Notes under the pieces: model-generated | Databases searched by the model: none | What the model saw: only the letters and a program-made list of their open reading frames with translations | Told to the model about the DNA's origin: nothing | In this document: positions 17,531 through 25,049 of the stretch, piece by piece | Layout of the letters: every line of letters starts with the position of its first letter | Position numbering within the stretch: the first letter of the stretch is position 1 | Assembly: GCF_030317105.1 (NCBI RefSeq) | Contig: NZ_JASZYG010000003.1 | Span: forward strand, 620,001-684,000 | Direction of reading: 5' to 3' | DNA: 64,000 bases | Source of the DNA: Variovorax brevis | GTDB lineage: Bacteria > Pseudomonadota > Gammaproteobacteria > Burkholderiales > Burkholderiaceae_C | Program-made: the position numbers and the translations under genes

Positions 17531-18451
17531 TCAGGCCACGCTGGCCGAGTGGTAGCGCAGCGGGTTGCGGGCTTCATCCGCGAGTTCGGCCGGATAGATC
17601 AGGTCGCGCAGGAAGCCCGCGTCGTCACGCACACCTTGCGCCGCCTCGGTGTAGCCGAAGTAGTCGAGGTAATAGGGGATCTGCTGGATGAGCATTTCGA
17701 AGCCCGGCTGCGCATGCAGGCCGCGGTCGCGCACCGCTTTCACAAAAGGCGTGGGCTGGCCGCGCAGCAGCACGTCGAATGCCGCGGCGTGGCTGTCCAT
17801 CCGCGCGACGTCGCAGGGCAGCGCGTCGCCTGCTGCCAGGCCCAGCTGGGTTGCGTTGACCACGAGGTCGAAGCCGGCCGGATCGCTCGTGTCGACCGAC
17901 ACCACCGTGGCGTCGAAGAACGAATCCAGATGCGTTGCCAGACCGATGGCCTTGCCCGCGACCGGATCGTAGAACGCGATGTGCTCCGCGCCATTGACTG
18001 TGCCGCCATCGGCCAACGCCACGCCGATGGCCGCGCCGGTGACGCCTGCGCCGAGGATCAGCGCGCGCTTGCCCCGAAAGGGAATGTTGAAGTAGTCGAG
18101 CGCGCTGGCAAAGCCTTCGCCGTCGAACAGGTCGCCCTCGAGTTCGCCGTTGGCGGTGCAGCGCACCACGTTCACCGAGCCGGCGACGCGCCCGAACAAA
18201 CCGCAGCCGTCGAGCAGGCTGACCACCAGCGGCTTGTGCGGCGGCGCGATGACCATGCCCCGGACGTTCCGGGCCAGAAAGCTCCCCTTGAGGAACACCG
18301 CCAGGTCGCGCACCGGCACACGCACCGGCACCAGCACTGCATCGATGCCGAAGCGCTCGAACACGGCGTTGAACATGCGCGGCGCGCGGACGTTGACGAC
18401 CGGGTCACCCGGGATCAGGTACACGTCCGTGGTGCCATGGATGGATTGCAT
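17531..18451 (-). CDS. Shikimate dehydrogenase-like protein in a pca operon, 306 aa
   Basis: AroE-fold NAD(P) oxidoreductase. Seen: GMVIAPPHKPLVVSLLDG, which keeps the catalytic Lys of the usual (T/A)xPHK motif; the glycine-rich LILGAGVTGAAIGVAL; and VVNATQLGLAAGDALP, matching the family N-(A/T)-T-(P/S)-xG-M site but with Gln-Leu instead of Pro-Met. It is the first gene of the pca operon. In such places AroE homologues usually act in quinate/shikimate breakdown towards protocatechuate rather than in aromatic amino acid synthesis. The altered motif makes a divergent substrate plausible. Confidence 0.8.
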   Translation of the reverse strand: MQSIHGTTDVYLIPGDPVVNVRAPRMFNAVFERFGIDAVLVPVRVPVRDLAVFLKGSFLARNVRGMVIAPPHKPLVVSLLDGCGLFGRVAGSVNVVRCTANGELEGDLFDGEGFASALDYFNIPFRGKRALILGAGVTGAAIGVALADGGTVNGAEHIAFYDPVAGKAIGLATHLDSFFDATVVSVDTSDPAGFDLVVNATQLGLAAGDALPCDVARMDSHAAAFDVLLRGQPTPFVKAVRDRGLHAQPGFEMLIQQIPYYLDYFGYTEAAQGVRDDAGFLRDLIYPAELADEARNPLRYHSASVA

Positions 18452-18478
18452 GCAGCGTCTCCGGCTCTTTTTGGGTTC

Positions 18479-18490
18479 GTTCGACTATCG
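18479..18490 (+). promoter_or_regulatory. Putative IclR operator GTTCGANNATCG, site 1
   Basis: GTTCGACTATCG, 28 bp upstream of the aroE-like start. It resembles the GTTCGATAATCGCAC box I recall for PobR/PcaU-type IclR regulators of aromatic degradation. Exact match to GTTCGANNATCG is shared with a second site 85 bp away. Confidence 0.5.
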
Positions 18491-18563
18491 TTCGGGGCGC
18501 GATGGCGCAGTGACGACTTTAGTCAGAACTTTGTCAACGCGGAAGTCCGGGGGCTTTCATGGC

Positions 18564-18575
18564 GTTCGATCATCG
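18564..18575 (+). promoter_or_regulatory. Putative IclR operator GTTCGANNATCG, site 2
   Basis: GTTCGATCATCG followed by GAC; 13 of 15 bases agree with the recalled PobR/PcaU box. It lies 54 bp upstream of the IclR start. A weaker inverted relative (GTTCAATAGTCG on the minus strand) is at 18588-18599. Confidence 0.5.
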
Positions 18576-18629
18576 GACAGCCTTGATCGACTATTGAACG
18601 AATCGGGGGCTTCACCTAGGATCGCCGGC

Positions 18630-19415
18630 ATGACAAAAGACGACGATGGCGTCCCGCCGGGTCTCGACAAACGCGACTGGATCGCCGGTCTGGAGCGCGG
18701 CGTCAGCATCATCGAAGCCTTTGACGACGCCAATGCCCGCATGACGGCCAGCCAGGCCGGCCAGCGCACCGGCATGACGCGCACCGCAGCGCGCCGCTAT
18801 CTGCTCACGCTGCAGCACATGGGCTATGTGGCGAGCGACGGCAAGCTGTTCTGGCTCACGCCGCGCGTGCTGCGGCTGGGCCAGTCGTACCTCGAATCGG
18901 CGCGGCTGCCGCGCATCGTGCAACCGTTCCTGCAGCGCGTGGCCGTGGGCACGCACGAGATTGCCTACCTCAGCGTGATGGACGGCGACGAAGTGGTCTA
19001 CATCGCCCGCAACGGACCCAACCGCAGCATGAGCACCGGCTATGTGCTGGGCGCGCGCGTGGCGGCGCAGGTCACGGCCGCGGGCCTGCTGATGCTGGCC
19101 CTGCGCAGCGACGAAGAGCAGGCGCAATGGTTGGCCACGCACGACCTGGCGGTGTTCACGTCGTTCACCATTGCCAGCAAGGAGCGCATGCGGCTGGAAC
19201 TGGCCCGCATCCGCAACCAGGGCTGGGCCTTGTCGGAGCAGCAACTGGACCTGAATTCGCGCGGCATCGCCGTGCCGCTGCGCGACCGCCGCGGCGACGT
19301 GGTCGGCGCGCTCAACGTCACCATGCCGATGGGGCACGAATCGACCGAAGACGCCGTCGCGCGCGTGCTGCCGGTGCTGCGGGAAACGGCGCAGGCGATG
19401 CGCAACATGATTTAG
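18630..19415 (+). CDS. IclR-family regulator, PcaR/PcaU/PobR type, 261 aa
   Basis: Regulator of the adjacent pca operon. The start at 18630 gives MTKDDDGVPPGLDKRDWIAGLERGVSI, where the phrase LERGVSIIEAF is the typical beginning of the IclR winged helix; the recognition part is GMTRTAARRYLLTL. The ligand-binding domain runs from about residue 95, with LGARVAAQVTAAGLLMLA and DLNSRGIAVPLRDRRGDVVGALNV as family blocks. It is transcribed away from the pca genes. PcaU-type members respond to protocatechuate or beta-ketoadipate; which applies here cannot be told. Confidence 0.88.
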   Translation: MTKDDDGVPPGLDKRDWIAGLERGVSIIEAFDDANARMTASQAGQRTGMTRTAARRYLLTLQHMGYVASDGKLFWLTPRVLRLGQSYLESARLPRIVQPFLQRVAVGTHEIAYLSVMDGDEVVYIARNGPNRSMSTGYVLGARVAAQVTAAGLLMLALRSDEEQAQWLATHDLAVFTSFTIASKERMRLELARIRNQGWALSEQQLDLNSRGIAVPLRDRRGDVVGALNVTMPMGHESTEDAVARVLPVLRETAQAMRNMI

Positions 19416-19422
19416 GGAGACG

Positions 19423-19462
19423 CTGAACAAGTCCTCGGCGGACCGCGCCAGGACTTGTTCAG
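19423..19462. terminator. Perfect 13-bp inverted repeat behind the IclR gene
   Basis: CTGAACAAGTCCT at 19423-19435 and its exact complement at 19450-19462 enclose a 14-nt loop, starting 8 bp after the IclR stop. Outer bases AGGGA (19414-19418) and TCCCT (19467-19471) can extend the stem. There is no T-run after it, so it may be a factor-assisted terminator or a small repeat element. Confidence 0.55.
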
Positions 19463-19517
19463 GGCCTCCCTGGACGCGCACAATCAACAGCCTGCGCAAA
19501 CGCCAAGGGGGTACCCC

Positions 19518-19910
19518 ATGCTCGCCGATGCTGCCGTGACCACGATGCTGCCCGTCAAGGACCTGGAGCGCGCACGCCGCTTCTACGAAGACCGGCTGGG
19601 CCTGAAGCCCGAGGGGCTGCAGGCCGACGGCAAGTTCACCTATCGATGTGCCGGTACCATCCTGGCGCTGTTTCCCAAGGAAGGCGGCACCAAGGCCGAC
19701 CACACGACCATCAGTTTCCAGGTGCCCGACATCGCGGCGGCCATTGCCGCGCTGAAAAAAACGGGCGTGGTGTTCGAGGACTACGACTTTCCGGGACTCA
19801 AGACCGTTGAACACGTCTGCGTGCTCGGCTCCGAAAAGGCGGCGTGGTTCCTGGACACCGAGGGCAACATCCTGTGCCTGCACGAAGACCTGCCAAAGGC
19901 CAAGGCATGA
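19518..19910 (+). CDS. VOC-family (glyoxalase-fold) protein, 130 aa
   Basis: Single vicinal-oxygen-chelate domain: VKDLERARRFYEDRLGL at the start of the first module, GTILALFPKEGG, then DIAAAIAALKKTGVVFEDYD and AWFLDTEGNILCLHE, which ends with the Glu that usually ligates metal. AAGGGGG precedes the ATG at 19518. Lactoylglutathione lyase-like activity or resistance functions are possible, but nothing in the sequence decides it. Its stop overlaps the next start by 4 nt, so the two proteins are made together. Confidence 0.8.
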   Translation: MLADAAVTTMLPVKDLERARRFYEDRLGLKPEGLQADGKFTYRCAGTILALFPKEGGTKADHTTISFQVPDIAAAIAALKKTGVVFEDYDFPGLKTVEHVCVLGSEKAAWFLDTEGNILCLHEDLPKAKA

Positions 19911-20299
19911 ACGGCAAGAATGGCATGAACGGCAAGAAGCGTGTGCTGGTGATCGGCCTGGAGCCCTCGCTCGTCGATTTCAGCGCCATGCCCGACCTCA
20001 ACGCCGACAAGGTTCGCCGGGGTCTCGAAACCGACCAGGCCACCCTGAACGGCCTGGGCTACGACGCGCAACTGTGCCTGACCGACCTGGGCGACACGGC
20101 CGCACAGGTCGTCGCCGACCGGCTTTCGCAGGCGCCGTGGGACTGCATCGTGATCGGTGCCGGCATCCGCACCCTGCCCGCTCACTTCCTGCTGTTCGAA
20201 AAGCTGATCAACGTGCTGCACCAAGGCGCGCCGAAAGCGAAGATCTGCTTCAACACGAAGCCGAGCGATACGGCGCAGGCGGTGCAGCGCTGGGTCTGA
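19907..20299 (+). CDS. Conserved hypothetical protein, nucleotide-binding-like fold, 130 aa
   Basis: Start ATG at 19907 overlaps the VOC stop (ATGA). The first residues repeat the unit MNGKNGMNGKK; the second ATG six codons on could also be used. The pattern RVLVIGLEP, WDCIVIGAGIRTLP and KAKICFNT gives alternating strands and helices as in a Rossmann-like fold. No catalytic motif is recognisable. Coupled translation with the VOC protein suggests a joint role. I do not recognise the family. Confidence 0.7.
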   Translation: MNGKNGMNGKKRVLVIGLEPSLVDFSAMPDLNADKVRRGLETDQATLNGLGYDAQLCLTDLGDTAAQVVADRLSQAPWDCIVIGAGIRTLPAHFLLFEKLINVLHQGAPKAKICFNTKPSDTAQAVQRWV

Positions 20300-20323
20300 G
20301 ACCTTGCGCGCTGTCGTGCTGAT

Positions 20324-21265
20324 TTATCGCGAAGCCGTGTGAACGGCTAAGGCCAGCGCAAGCCGAGCCCCGACCTCGGCGTTGTTCTTCACCAGCGCAA
20401 TGTTGGTCGCCAGGCTGCGCCCGCCCGTCAGCGCCTTGATCCGCGAAAGCAGGAAGGGCGTCACGGCCTTTCCGGTGATGCCCTGCACTTTGGCGTCTTC
20501 GAGCGCTTGCAACGTGAGCGCGTCGATTTCCTCGCGCGGCATCTCCGCGGCCGCGGGCACCGGCACGCTCAGCACCACGCCGCCCGCGAGGCCGAGGTCC
20601 CATTTGGTGCGGATGAAGCGCGCCTGCGCCTGCGCATCGTCCAGCCGGTAATCGGCCTTGAAACCGCTGTCGCGCGTGTAGAACGCCGCGAAATTCTCTT
20701 GCCCGCAACTGAGCACGGGCACGCCATGCGTCTCGAGGTATTCGAGCGTGAGGCCGATGTCCAGGATCGACTTGGCGCCGGCGCACACCACGGCGACGGA
20801 GGTGGTGGCGAGTTCCTGCAGGTCGGCCGAGATGTCGAAGCTTTCCGGGGCGCCGCGGTGCACGCCGCCAATGCCGCCGGTGACAAAGACCTCGATGCCG
20901 GCGAGCGCCGCGCAGATCATCGTGCCGGCCACCGTGGTGGCACCCAGTGCACCGTTGGACACCACTGCGGGCAGGTCGCGGCGGCTGACCTTGGCGACGG
21001 CGTTGCCGGCGCGGCCGAGCAGCTCCAGTTCGTCGTCCGACAGGCCGATGCGGATCCGCCCGTCCATCACGGCAATGGTCGCGGGCTCCGCGCCCAGTTG
21101 GCGGATGATCGCCTCCACTTCGCGCGCCGTGCGAACGTTTTCCGGGTACGGCATGCCGTGGGCGATGATGGTCGATTCCAGCGCGACGACGGGCCGTCCG
21201 GCGGCGCGCGCGGCGGCCACGGCGGGGCTGAAGGTGAGCCAGGAAGGGGTAGCTTGGGCGGACAT
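20324..21265 (-). CDS. psuG: Pseudouridine-5'-phosphate glycosidase, 313 aa
   Basis: Splits pseudouridine 5'-phosphate into uracil and ribose 5-phosphate. Seen: VVALESTIIAHGMPYPEN, the loop TTVAGTMICAALAGIEVFVTGGIGGVHRG, the DISADLQEL segment and KSILDIGLTLEYLET, all typical of PsuG; the lysine in CAGAKSILD is the expected Schiff-base residue. The start ATG at 21265 is preceded only by a weak ribosome site. The usual partner, the PsuK kinase of the PfkB family, is not encoded nearby. The gene is convergent with the preceding small protein gene. Confidence 0.9.
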   Translation of the reverse strand: MSAQATPSWLTFSPAVAAARAAGRPVVALESTIIAHGMPYPENVRTAREVEAIIRQLGAEPATIAVMDGRIRIGLSDDELELLGRAGNAVAKVSRRDLPAVVSNGALGATTVAGTMICAALAGIEVFVTGGIGGVHRGAPESFDISADLQELATTSVAVVCAGAKSILDIGLTLEYLETHGVPVLSCGQENFAAFYTRDSGFKADYRLDDAQAQARFIRTKWDLGLAGGVVLSVPVPAAAEMPREEIDALTLQALEDAKVQGITGKAVTPFLLSRIKALTGGRSLATNIALVKNNAEVGARLALALAVHTASR

Positions 21266-21351
21266 GATCAAGAGATTCTGCCCGTGCGCGTTTCAAGGTG
21301 GCGCCGAGCACGCCATACTTCGGCCCATCGTCAAACGAGGAAGGGATTCAC

Positions 21352-21708
21352 ATGCAAGCCGTTTCGATTCATGTCGTGGATATTGCCAATGGCGTCGTCG
21401 CCGTTGGCATGGAGGTCGAGATTGCGCGACATGAGGGCAAGACCTGGAAAAGCGTGGCCACGGGCAAGGTGGGCACCAACGGCGTGGTCGCCGGCATCGA
21501 GGGGCGCGAGACGCTGTTCGACATCGGCGTCTACGAATTGCGGCTGCATGTGGCCGACTACTACCGCGCGAAAGGCACGAAGCTGCCTGAGCCGGCGTTC
21601 ATGGATGTGCAGACCTTCCGCTTCGGGTTGTCGGACATGTCGCAGCACTACCACCTGCCGGTGAAGTTGTCGCCTTGGGGGTTGTCTTGCTTTCGGGGGG
21701 CGGCCTGA
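21352..21708 (+). CDS. Transthyretin-like 5-hydroxyisourate hydrolase, 118 aa
   Basis: Hydrolyses 5-hydroxyisourate in purine breakdown. The N-terminal SIHVVDIANGVVAVGMEVEI matches the HVLDxxxGxPA start with catalytic His7. Near the end SQHYHLPVKLSPWGLSCFRGAA corresponds to the HYHxPxLLxPxxYxxYRGS signature. The last residues are FRGAA instead of YRGS, and Tyr is replaced at two places, so the C-terminal active-site strand is unusual. GAGGAAGG lies before the ATG. No OHCU decarboxylase, urate oxidase or xanthine dehydrogenase gene is nearby. Confidence 0.8.
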   Translation: MQAVSIHVVDIANGVVAVGMEVEIARHEGKTWKSVATGKVGTNGVVAGIEGRETLFDIGVYELRLHVADYYRAKGTKLPEPAFMDVQTFRFGLSDMSQHYHLPVKLSPWGLSCFRGAA

Positions 21709-21738
21709 GGGTTCCTGTTCTTCACACCGCACGGGGTT

Positions 21739-21753
21739 GCGAGACGGTCTCGC
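21739..21753. promoter_or_regulatory. Interrupted palindrome GCGAGAC-G-GTCTCGC before the ferritin-like gene
   Basis: Seven-base arms around one central G, 43 bp upstream of the ferritin-like start and just before CATAATT (21759-21765), which could serve as a -10 box. It is therefore placed like an operator. It does not look like a Fur box. Confidence 0.35.
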
Positions 21754-21795
21754 GCGCATAATTTGCGGTCCCACACGACGAAAGGGCGTGCCTTC

Positions 21796-22260
21796 ATGGA
21801 ACAGCTCGAACAAGAGAAGATCGTCTCGGTGCTCAACCGCCTGCTGGAAGCCGAGTTGGCCGGCGTGGTGCGCTACACGCACTACTCGTTCCTGGTGTTC
21901 GGCTTTGGCCGGATTCCCATCGTCTCGTGGCTGCGCGAGCAGGCCAACGAATCGCTGATGCATGCGCAGCAGGTGGGCGAATGGATCACCACCCTGGGCG
22001 CCTACCCGTCACTCGCCATCGGCCCGCTGCTCGATTCGCACCAGACCGACATCGGCGCCATGTTGCGCGAGTCGCTCGACACCGAGGCGCGTGCGCTGGC
22101 CCTGTACCGGGAACTGCTAACGGTCGTGGAAGGACGGTCGGTGGCGCTGGAAGAGTTCGCGCGGCAGATGATCCAGCTCGAGGAACTGCATGCCGCCGAT
22201 GTCGACAAGATGTTGCGCAAGCCGGGCGACGTGGCAGCCTTCAAGCCGGCCAAGGCCTAG
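21796..22260 (+). CDS. Bacterioferritin/ferritin-like protein, 154 aa
   Basis: Four-helix ferritin-like protein. The N-terminus VSVLNRLLEAELAGVVRYTHYSF aligns with the first helix of bacterioferritin, with the Glu of EAEL as iron ligand. The second helix has ANESLMHAQQVGEWI, where Glu and His are four apart rather than three as in the classic ExxH; the last helix has IQLEELHAADVDKML with a normal ExxH. AAAGGG precedes the ATG. Iron storage or oxidation is likely, but the altered second-helix spacing leaves the ferroxidase centre uncertain. A palindrome stands in its promoter region. Confidence 0.8.
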   Translation: MEQLEQEKIVSVLNRLLEAELAGVVRYTHYSFLVFGFGRIPIVSWLREQANESLMHAQQVGEWITTLGAYPSLAIGPLLDSHQTDIGAMLRESLDTEARALALYRELLTVVEGRSVALEEFARQMIQLEELHAADVDKMLRKPGDVAAFKPAKA

Positions 22261-22344
22261 ATCTGGAACACCCGCGTCCGCCGGCGCGAATCTCACTCGC
22301 GTCGCACCGCATACGACCGCCGTGATGCCTCAGCGCAAGACCGC

Positions 22345-23409
22345 TCAGGGTGACGGCAGCTTTGACAACCTCACGACAGCGTCGGCCAACGCGTCGATCC
22401 CCGCATCAGACAGATCCCCCGTCTCCACGTTGAGCCGCTGCGCCCACTGGTGGAAGTGCCTGGCCTGCGAGCGCTCGTAGTGCGGGTCGTAGTGCAGCGC
22501 CATCAGTTCGGCAAAGAGGTGCGGCAGGTCATGCGCCTGCGCCCACGCCTGCCAGCGCTGCACGGTTTCCTTGCCCTGTATTTCCTTGAGCTTGCCCAGT
22601 TGGGTGGCCAGCGCGTCGGCGTCATCGCCCAGATAGCTGTAGTCGCGCAGCAGGTAGTCGAGCCGCGCCTGCGGCGTTGCCCGAACTTCAATGCAAGGCG
22701 CCGCGCGCATCTGCTCGACCAATACCAGCGGCACCGACAGCCGGCCGATGCGCGCGCTCTCGCCTTCGACGTACAGCGTGCGCGACAGGTCCAGCGACTC
22801 CAGCAGGGTCGCAATCGAAGTCTCGAAATGCTTTTGCGACGGCTGCGGCACGCCCGGCAGCGCGCCGAGCAATGAGCCCTTGTGCGCAGCAAAGGCTTCC
22901 AGGTCCAGCACCTGTTCGCCGCGCGCCGCCAGTGCGTGCAGCACACGGGTCTTGGCGCTGCCCGTGGCACCGCAGATGACCTGCAGTTTGAGCCGCGGGC
23001 ACAGGGCGCCGAGCTGCTCCAGCACGTGGTGCCTGAAGCTCTTGTAGCCACCGGCCAGTTGCTGTGCGTCCCAGCCAACCAGGCGCAGCCATTGGACCAT
23101 CGAGCCGCTGCGCAGCCCGCCGCGCCAGCAATAGATGAGCGGCTTCCAGTTCGCCGGCCGGTCGTGAAAAGTCTCGCGCAGATGGCGTGCCAGGTTGGCC
23201 GCCACCATCGCCCCGCCCACGCGCCGCGCCTCGAAGGCGCCCTGCTGCTTGTAGAGGGTGCCGACGATGCGGCGCTCCTCGTTGTCCAGCACCGGGCAGT
23301 TGATCGCGCCCGGAATGTGGTCCAGCGCAAACTCCGCAGGCGAGCGCGCGTCGATGGTGGTGTCGAAGGCGTGCCGGTCGGTCGGGCGAACAGGCTGATG
23401 GTGCGTCAC
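22345..23409 (-). CDS. mnmH: tRNA 2-selenouridine/geranyl-2-thiouridine synthase, 354 aa
   Basis: Replaces sulfur by selenium at the wobble uridine of certain tRNAs, working with selenophosphate. An N-terminal rhodanese domain contains the catalytic Cys in IYCWRGGLRSGSM and the start phrase TTIDARSPAEFALDHIPGAINCPVL. It is followed by a P-loop domain with GATGSAKT. The start is a GTG at 23409, overlapping the stop of the Rieske gene as GTGA; the length then matches E. coli YbbB (about 360 aa). selD is not in the window. Confidence 0.9.
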   Translation of the reverse strand: MTHHQPVRPTDRHAFDTTIDARSPAEFALDHIPGAINCPVLDNEERRIVGTLYKQQGAFEARRVGGAMVAANLARHLRETFHDRPANWKPLIYCWRGGLRSGSMVQWLRLVGWDAQQLAGGYKSFRHHVLEQLGALCPRLKLQVICGATGSAKTRVLHALAARGEQVLDLEAFAAHKGSLLGALPGVPQPSQKHFETSIATLLESLDLSRTLYVEGESARIGRLSVPLVLVEQMRAAPCIEVRATPQARLDYLLRDYSYLGDDADALATQLGKLKEIQGKETVQRWQAWAQAHDLPHLFAELMALHYDPHYERSQARHFHQWAQRLNVETGDLSDAGIDALADAVVRLSKLPSP

Positions 23410-24590
23410 ACGGCGTGCGCCTTCAGGGCAATGGGCGGCTTGTGCGCGGCCAGGGCCGCTTCGACGTCGCCATGGAACTTCGCGGGGCCGCATTCGGTCG
23501 CGCCGAAGTACAGGCTCTGCAGCGCGCCGCTCGCCAGCGTGGATTGCACTGAACGGCCGAGCGCAAAGTCTTCATCCAGCGCGCCCCAGAACGAGTCGAC
23601 GTTCTTGCGCCAGTAGTTCACCGACTTCTCCGTGGTCGGCAGCTCGGGCACCAGCGTGCTGGCTACCACGCGCGAGTGGCCGACGGCCTCGGGCAAGACG
23701 GTGAAGGCATTGGTGTGGTCGCCTTCGTGCAGGATCAGCGTGGACGGAAAGAAGAAATAAATGATGTTGGAATGCGGCCCCACCTGCCAGTCGCTCGCTG
23801 GCTGCTCACGCAGGCCCTCGATGCTGCGCTTGGGCAGGAAGATGCGCTGGTGCGGCCCGTCGTGGTCGGCCACCAGCAGGTTGTCGTAAAACATCGGCGC
23901 AATGCTGTTGCGGTGAGCGTACTGGAAGTGATAGGTCTCCAGATTGGCCTCGATGGGCACCTTCCAGTTGGTCGGATTCCCGAACTCGCGCTGGTGCACC
24001 GGCTTCCAGCTGTCGTAGCCCCAGTTGCGCAGGTCGGCACCGAAGCGGCCCAGCCAGGCGTCGATGTCCAGCGCCGCATCTTCGCCCGGCGCGAGCACGC
24101 GCGGCACGACCCACACGAGTCCCAGCGCCTCGGCCGCGGGCACGCGCACCAGCGAACAGTCGGCGGCGGGCGCATGCGGAAATTCAGCAGCGTGCGGACG
24201 TCCACGCAATGCGCCGTCCAACCCGTAGGTCCAGCTGTGATACGGGCACACCAGAGCCCGCTGGCTCGATGCGCCCGGCGGCTTCAGCCGTGCGCCGCGA
24301 TGGCGGCAGGCATTGACGAATGCGTTCAGCTTTCCGCCCTCGCCCCGCACGATGACGATGGGCAGGCCCGCAACGTCGATGGCGTATGAATCGCCCGCCT
24401 GCGCCAGCGCGGCGGATGGGCACAGGGCCAGCGGATGGCGCCCGAAGACGGCTCCCTTTTCCTGTTCGAAGCGCGCGGCGTCGAGGTAGCGCGAGACAGG
24501 GCTCGTGGCCGGTTCGCCGCGCTCGCTGCCGCGGGTGTCGATCAGCGCCAATGCGCGCCGGATCAGGGCTATCTGCTCATCGTGGTTCAT
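23406..24590 (-). CDS. Rieske non-haem iron oxygenase, alpha-subunit type, 394 aa
   Basis: Aromatic-ring-hydroxylating-type oxygenase. The Rieske cluster ligands are in CRHRGARL and CPYHSWTYGLDG. The mononuclear iron site is in NLETYHFQYAHRNS, where Glu-(x)2-His-(x)4-His is the expected arrangement. The ATG at 24590 lies 12 nt after AAGGAG. It shares a 4-nt overlap with mnmH behind it. No beta subunit, ferredoxin or reductase is adjacent, although a ferredoxin-reductase-like gene lies 460 bp upstream. Substrate unknown. Confidence 0.85.
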   Translation of the reverse strand: MNHDEQIALIRRALALIDTRGSERGEPATSPVSRYLDAARFEQEKGAVFGRHPLALCPSAALAQAGDSYAIDVAGLPIVIVRGEGGKLNAFVNACRHRGARLKPPGASSQRALVCPYHSWTYGLDGALRGRPHAAEFPHAPAADCSLVRVPAAEALGLVWVVPRVLAPGEDAALDIDAWLGRFGADLRNWGYDSWKPVHQREFGNPTNWKVPIEANLETYHFQYAHRNSIAPMFYDNLLVADHDGPHQRIFLPKRSIEGLREQPASDWQVGPHSNIIYFFFPSTLILHEGDHTNAFTVLPEAVGHSRVVASTLVPELPTTEKSVNYWRKNVDSFWGALDEDFALGRSVQSTLASGALQSLYFGATECGPAKFHGDVEAALAAHKPPIALKAHAV

Positions 24591-24622
24591 TTGTGCTTGT
24601 TGTCTCCTTCCCGAAGATTCTG

Positions 24623-25021
24623 TCAGACCAGCACTGTCTCGACCTCCGTCTTGACCTCGGTCATCAGCCGGTGCACGGGGCACTTGCCCGCCACGCGCAG
24701 CAGTTCGGCGCGCTGCGCATCGTTCAGGTCGCCGGTGAGCTTCAGCGAGGCCTTCAGGCGATAGGTGCCTTGTCGCTCCTGGGAAGCGTCGCGATCGATC
24801 ACCACTTCGATGTTCTCGACGGGCATCTCCTTGCGCTGCGCATACAGCAGCACCGTGAGGGCCTTGCACGCCGCGAGCGCGCTGTCGTAGAGGTCGTGCG
24901 GCGTCGGGCCCTCGTCCTTGCTGCCGGCTTCCGACGATGCATCGACGGCGATCTTGTGGTTGCGAACGGTGAGGACGTGCCGCGTGCCGCCCATGTCGTC
25001 ACGGCGAACTGAAATGCTCAT
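24623..25021 (-). CDS. OsmC/Ohr-family protein, 132 aa
   Basis: Small alpha/beta protein of the peroxide-detoxifying OsmC family. Seen: GPTPHDLYDSALAACKALTVLLYAQRK, where the Cys in ALAACKA is the reactive thiol, and the C-terminal LLRVAGKCPVHRLM, with a second Cys near the usual place (GKCPV is common in the YhfA-like branch). The start at 25021 follows AGGAG. It reads in the same direction as the ferredoxin-reductase gene 28 bp upstream and the oxygenase 32 bp downstream, so a shared transcript is likely. Confidence 0.88.
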   Translation of the reverse strand: MSISVRRDDMGGTRHVLTVRNHKIAVDASSEAGSKDEGPTPHDLYDSALAACKALTVLLYAQRKEMPVENIEVVIDRDASQERQGTYRLKASLKLTGDLNDAQRAELLRVAGKCPVHRLMTEVKTEVETVLV

Positions 25022-25049
25022 GAATGCGCTCCTGTTGAAGATGAATGCT

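Noticed and set aside
20324..21265. A neighbouring psuK kinase
   Set aside because: None of the adjacent genes has PfkB motifs.
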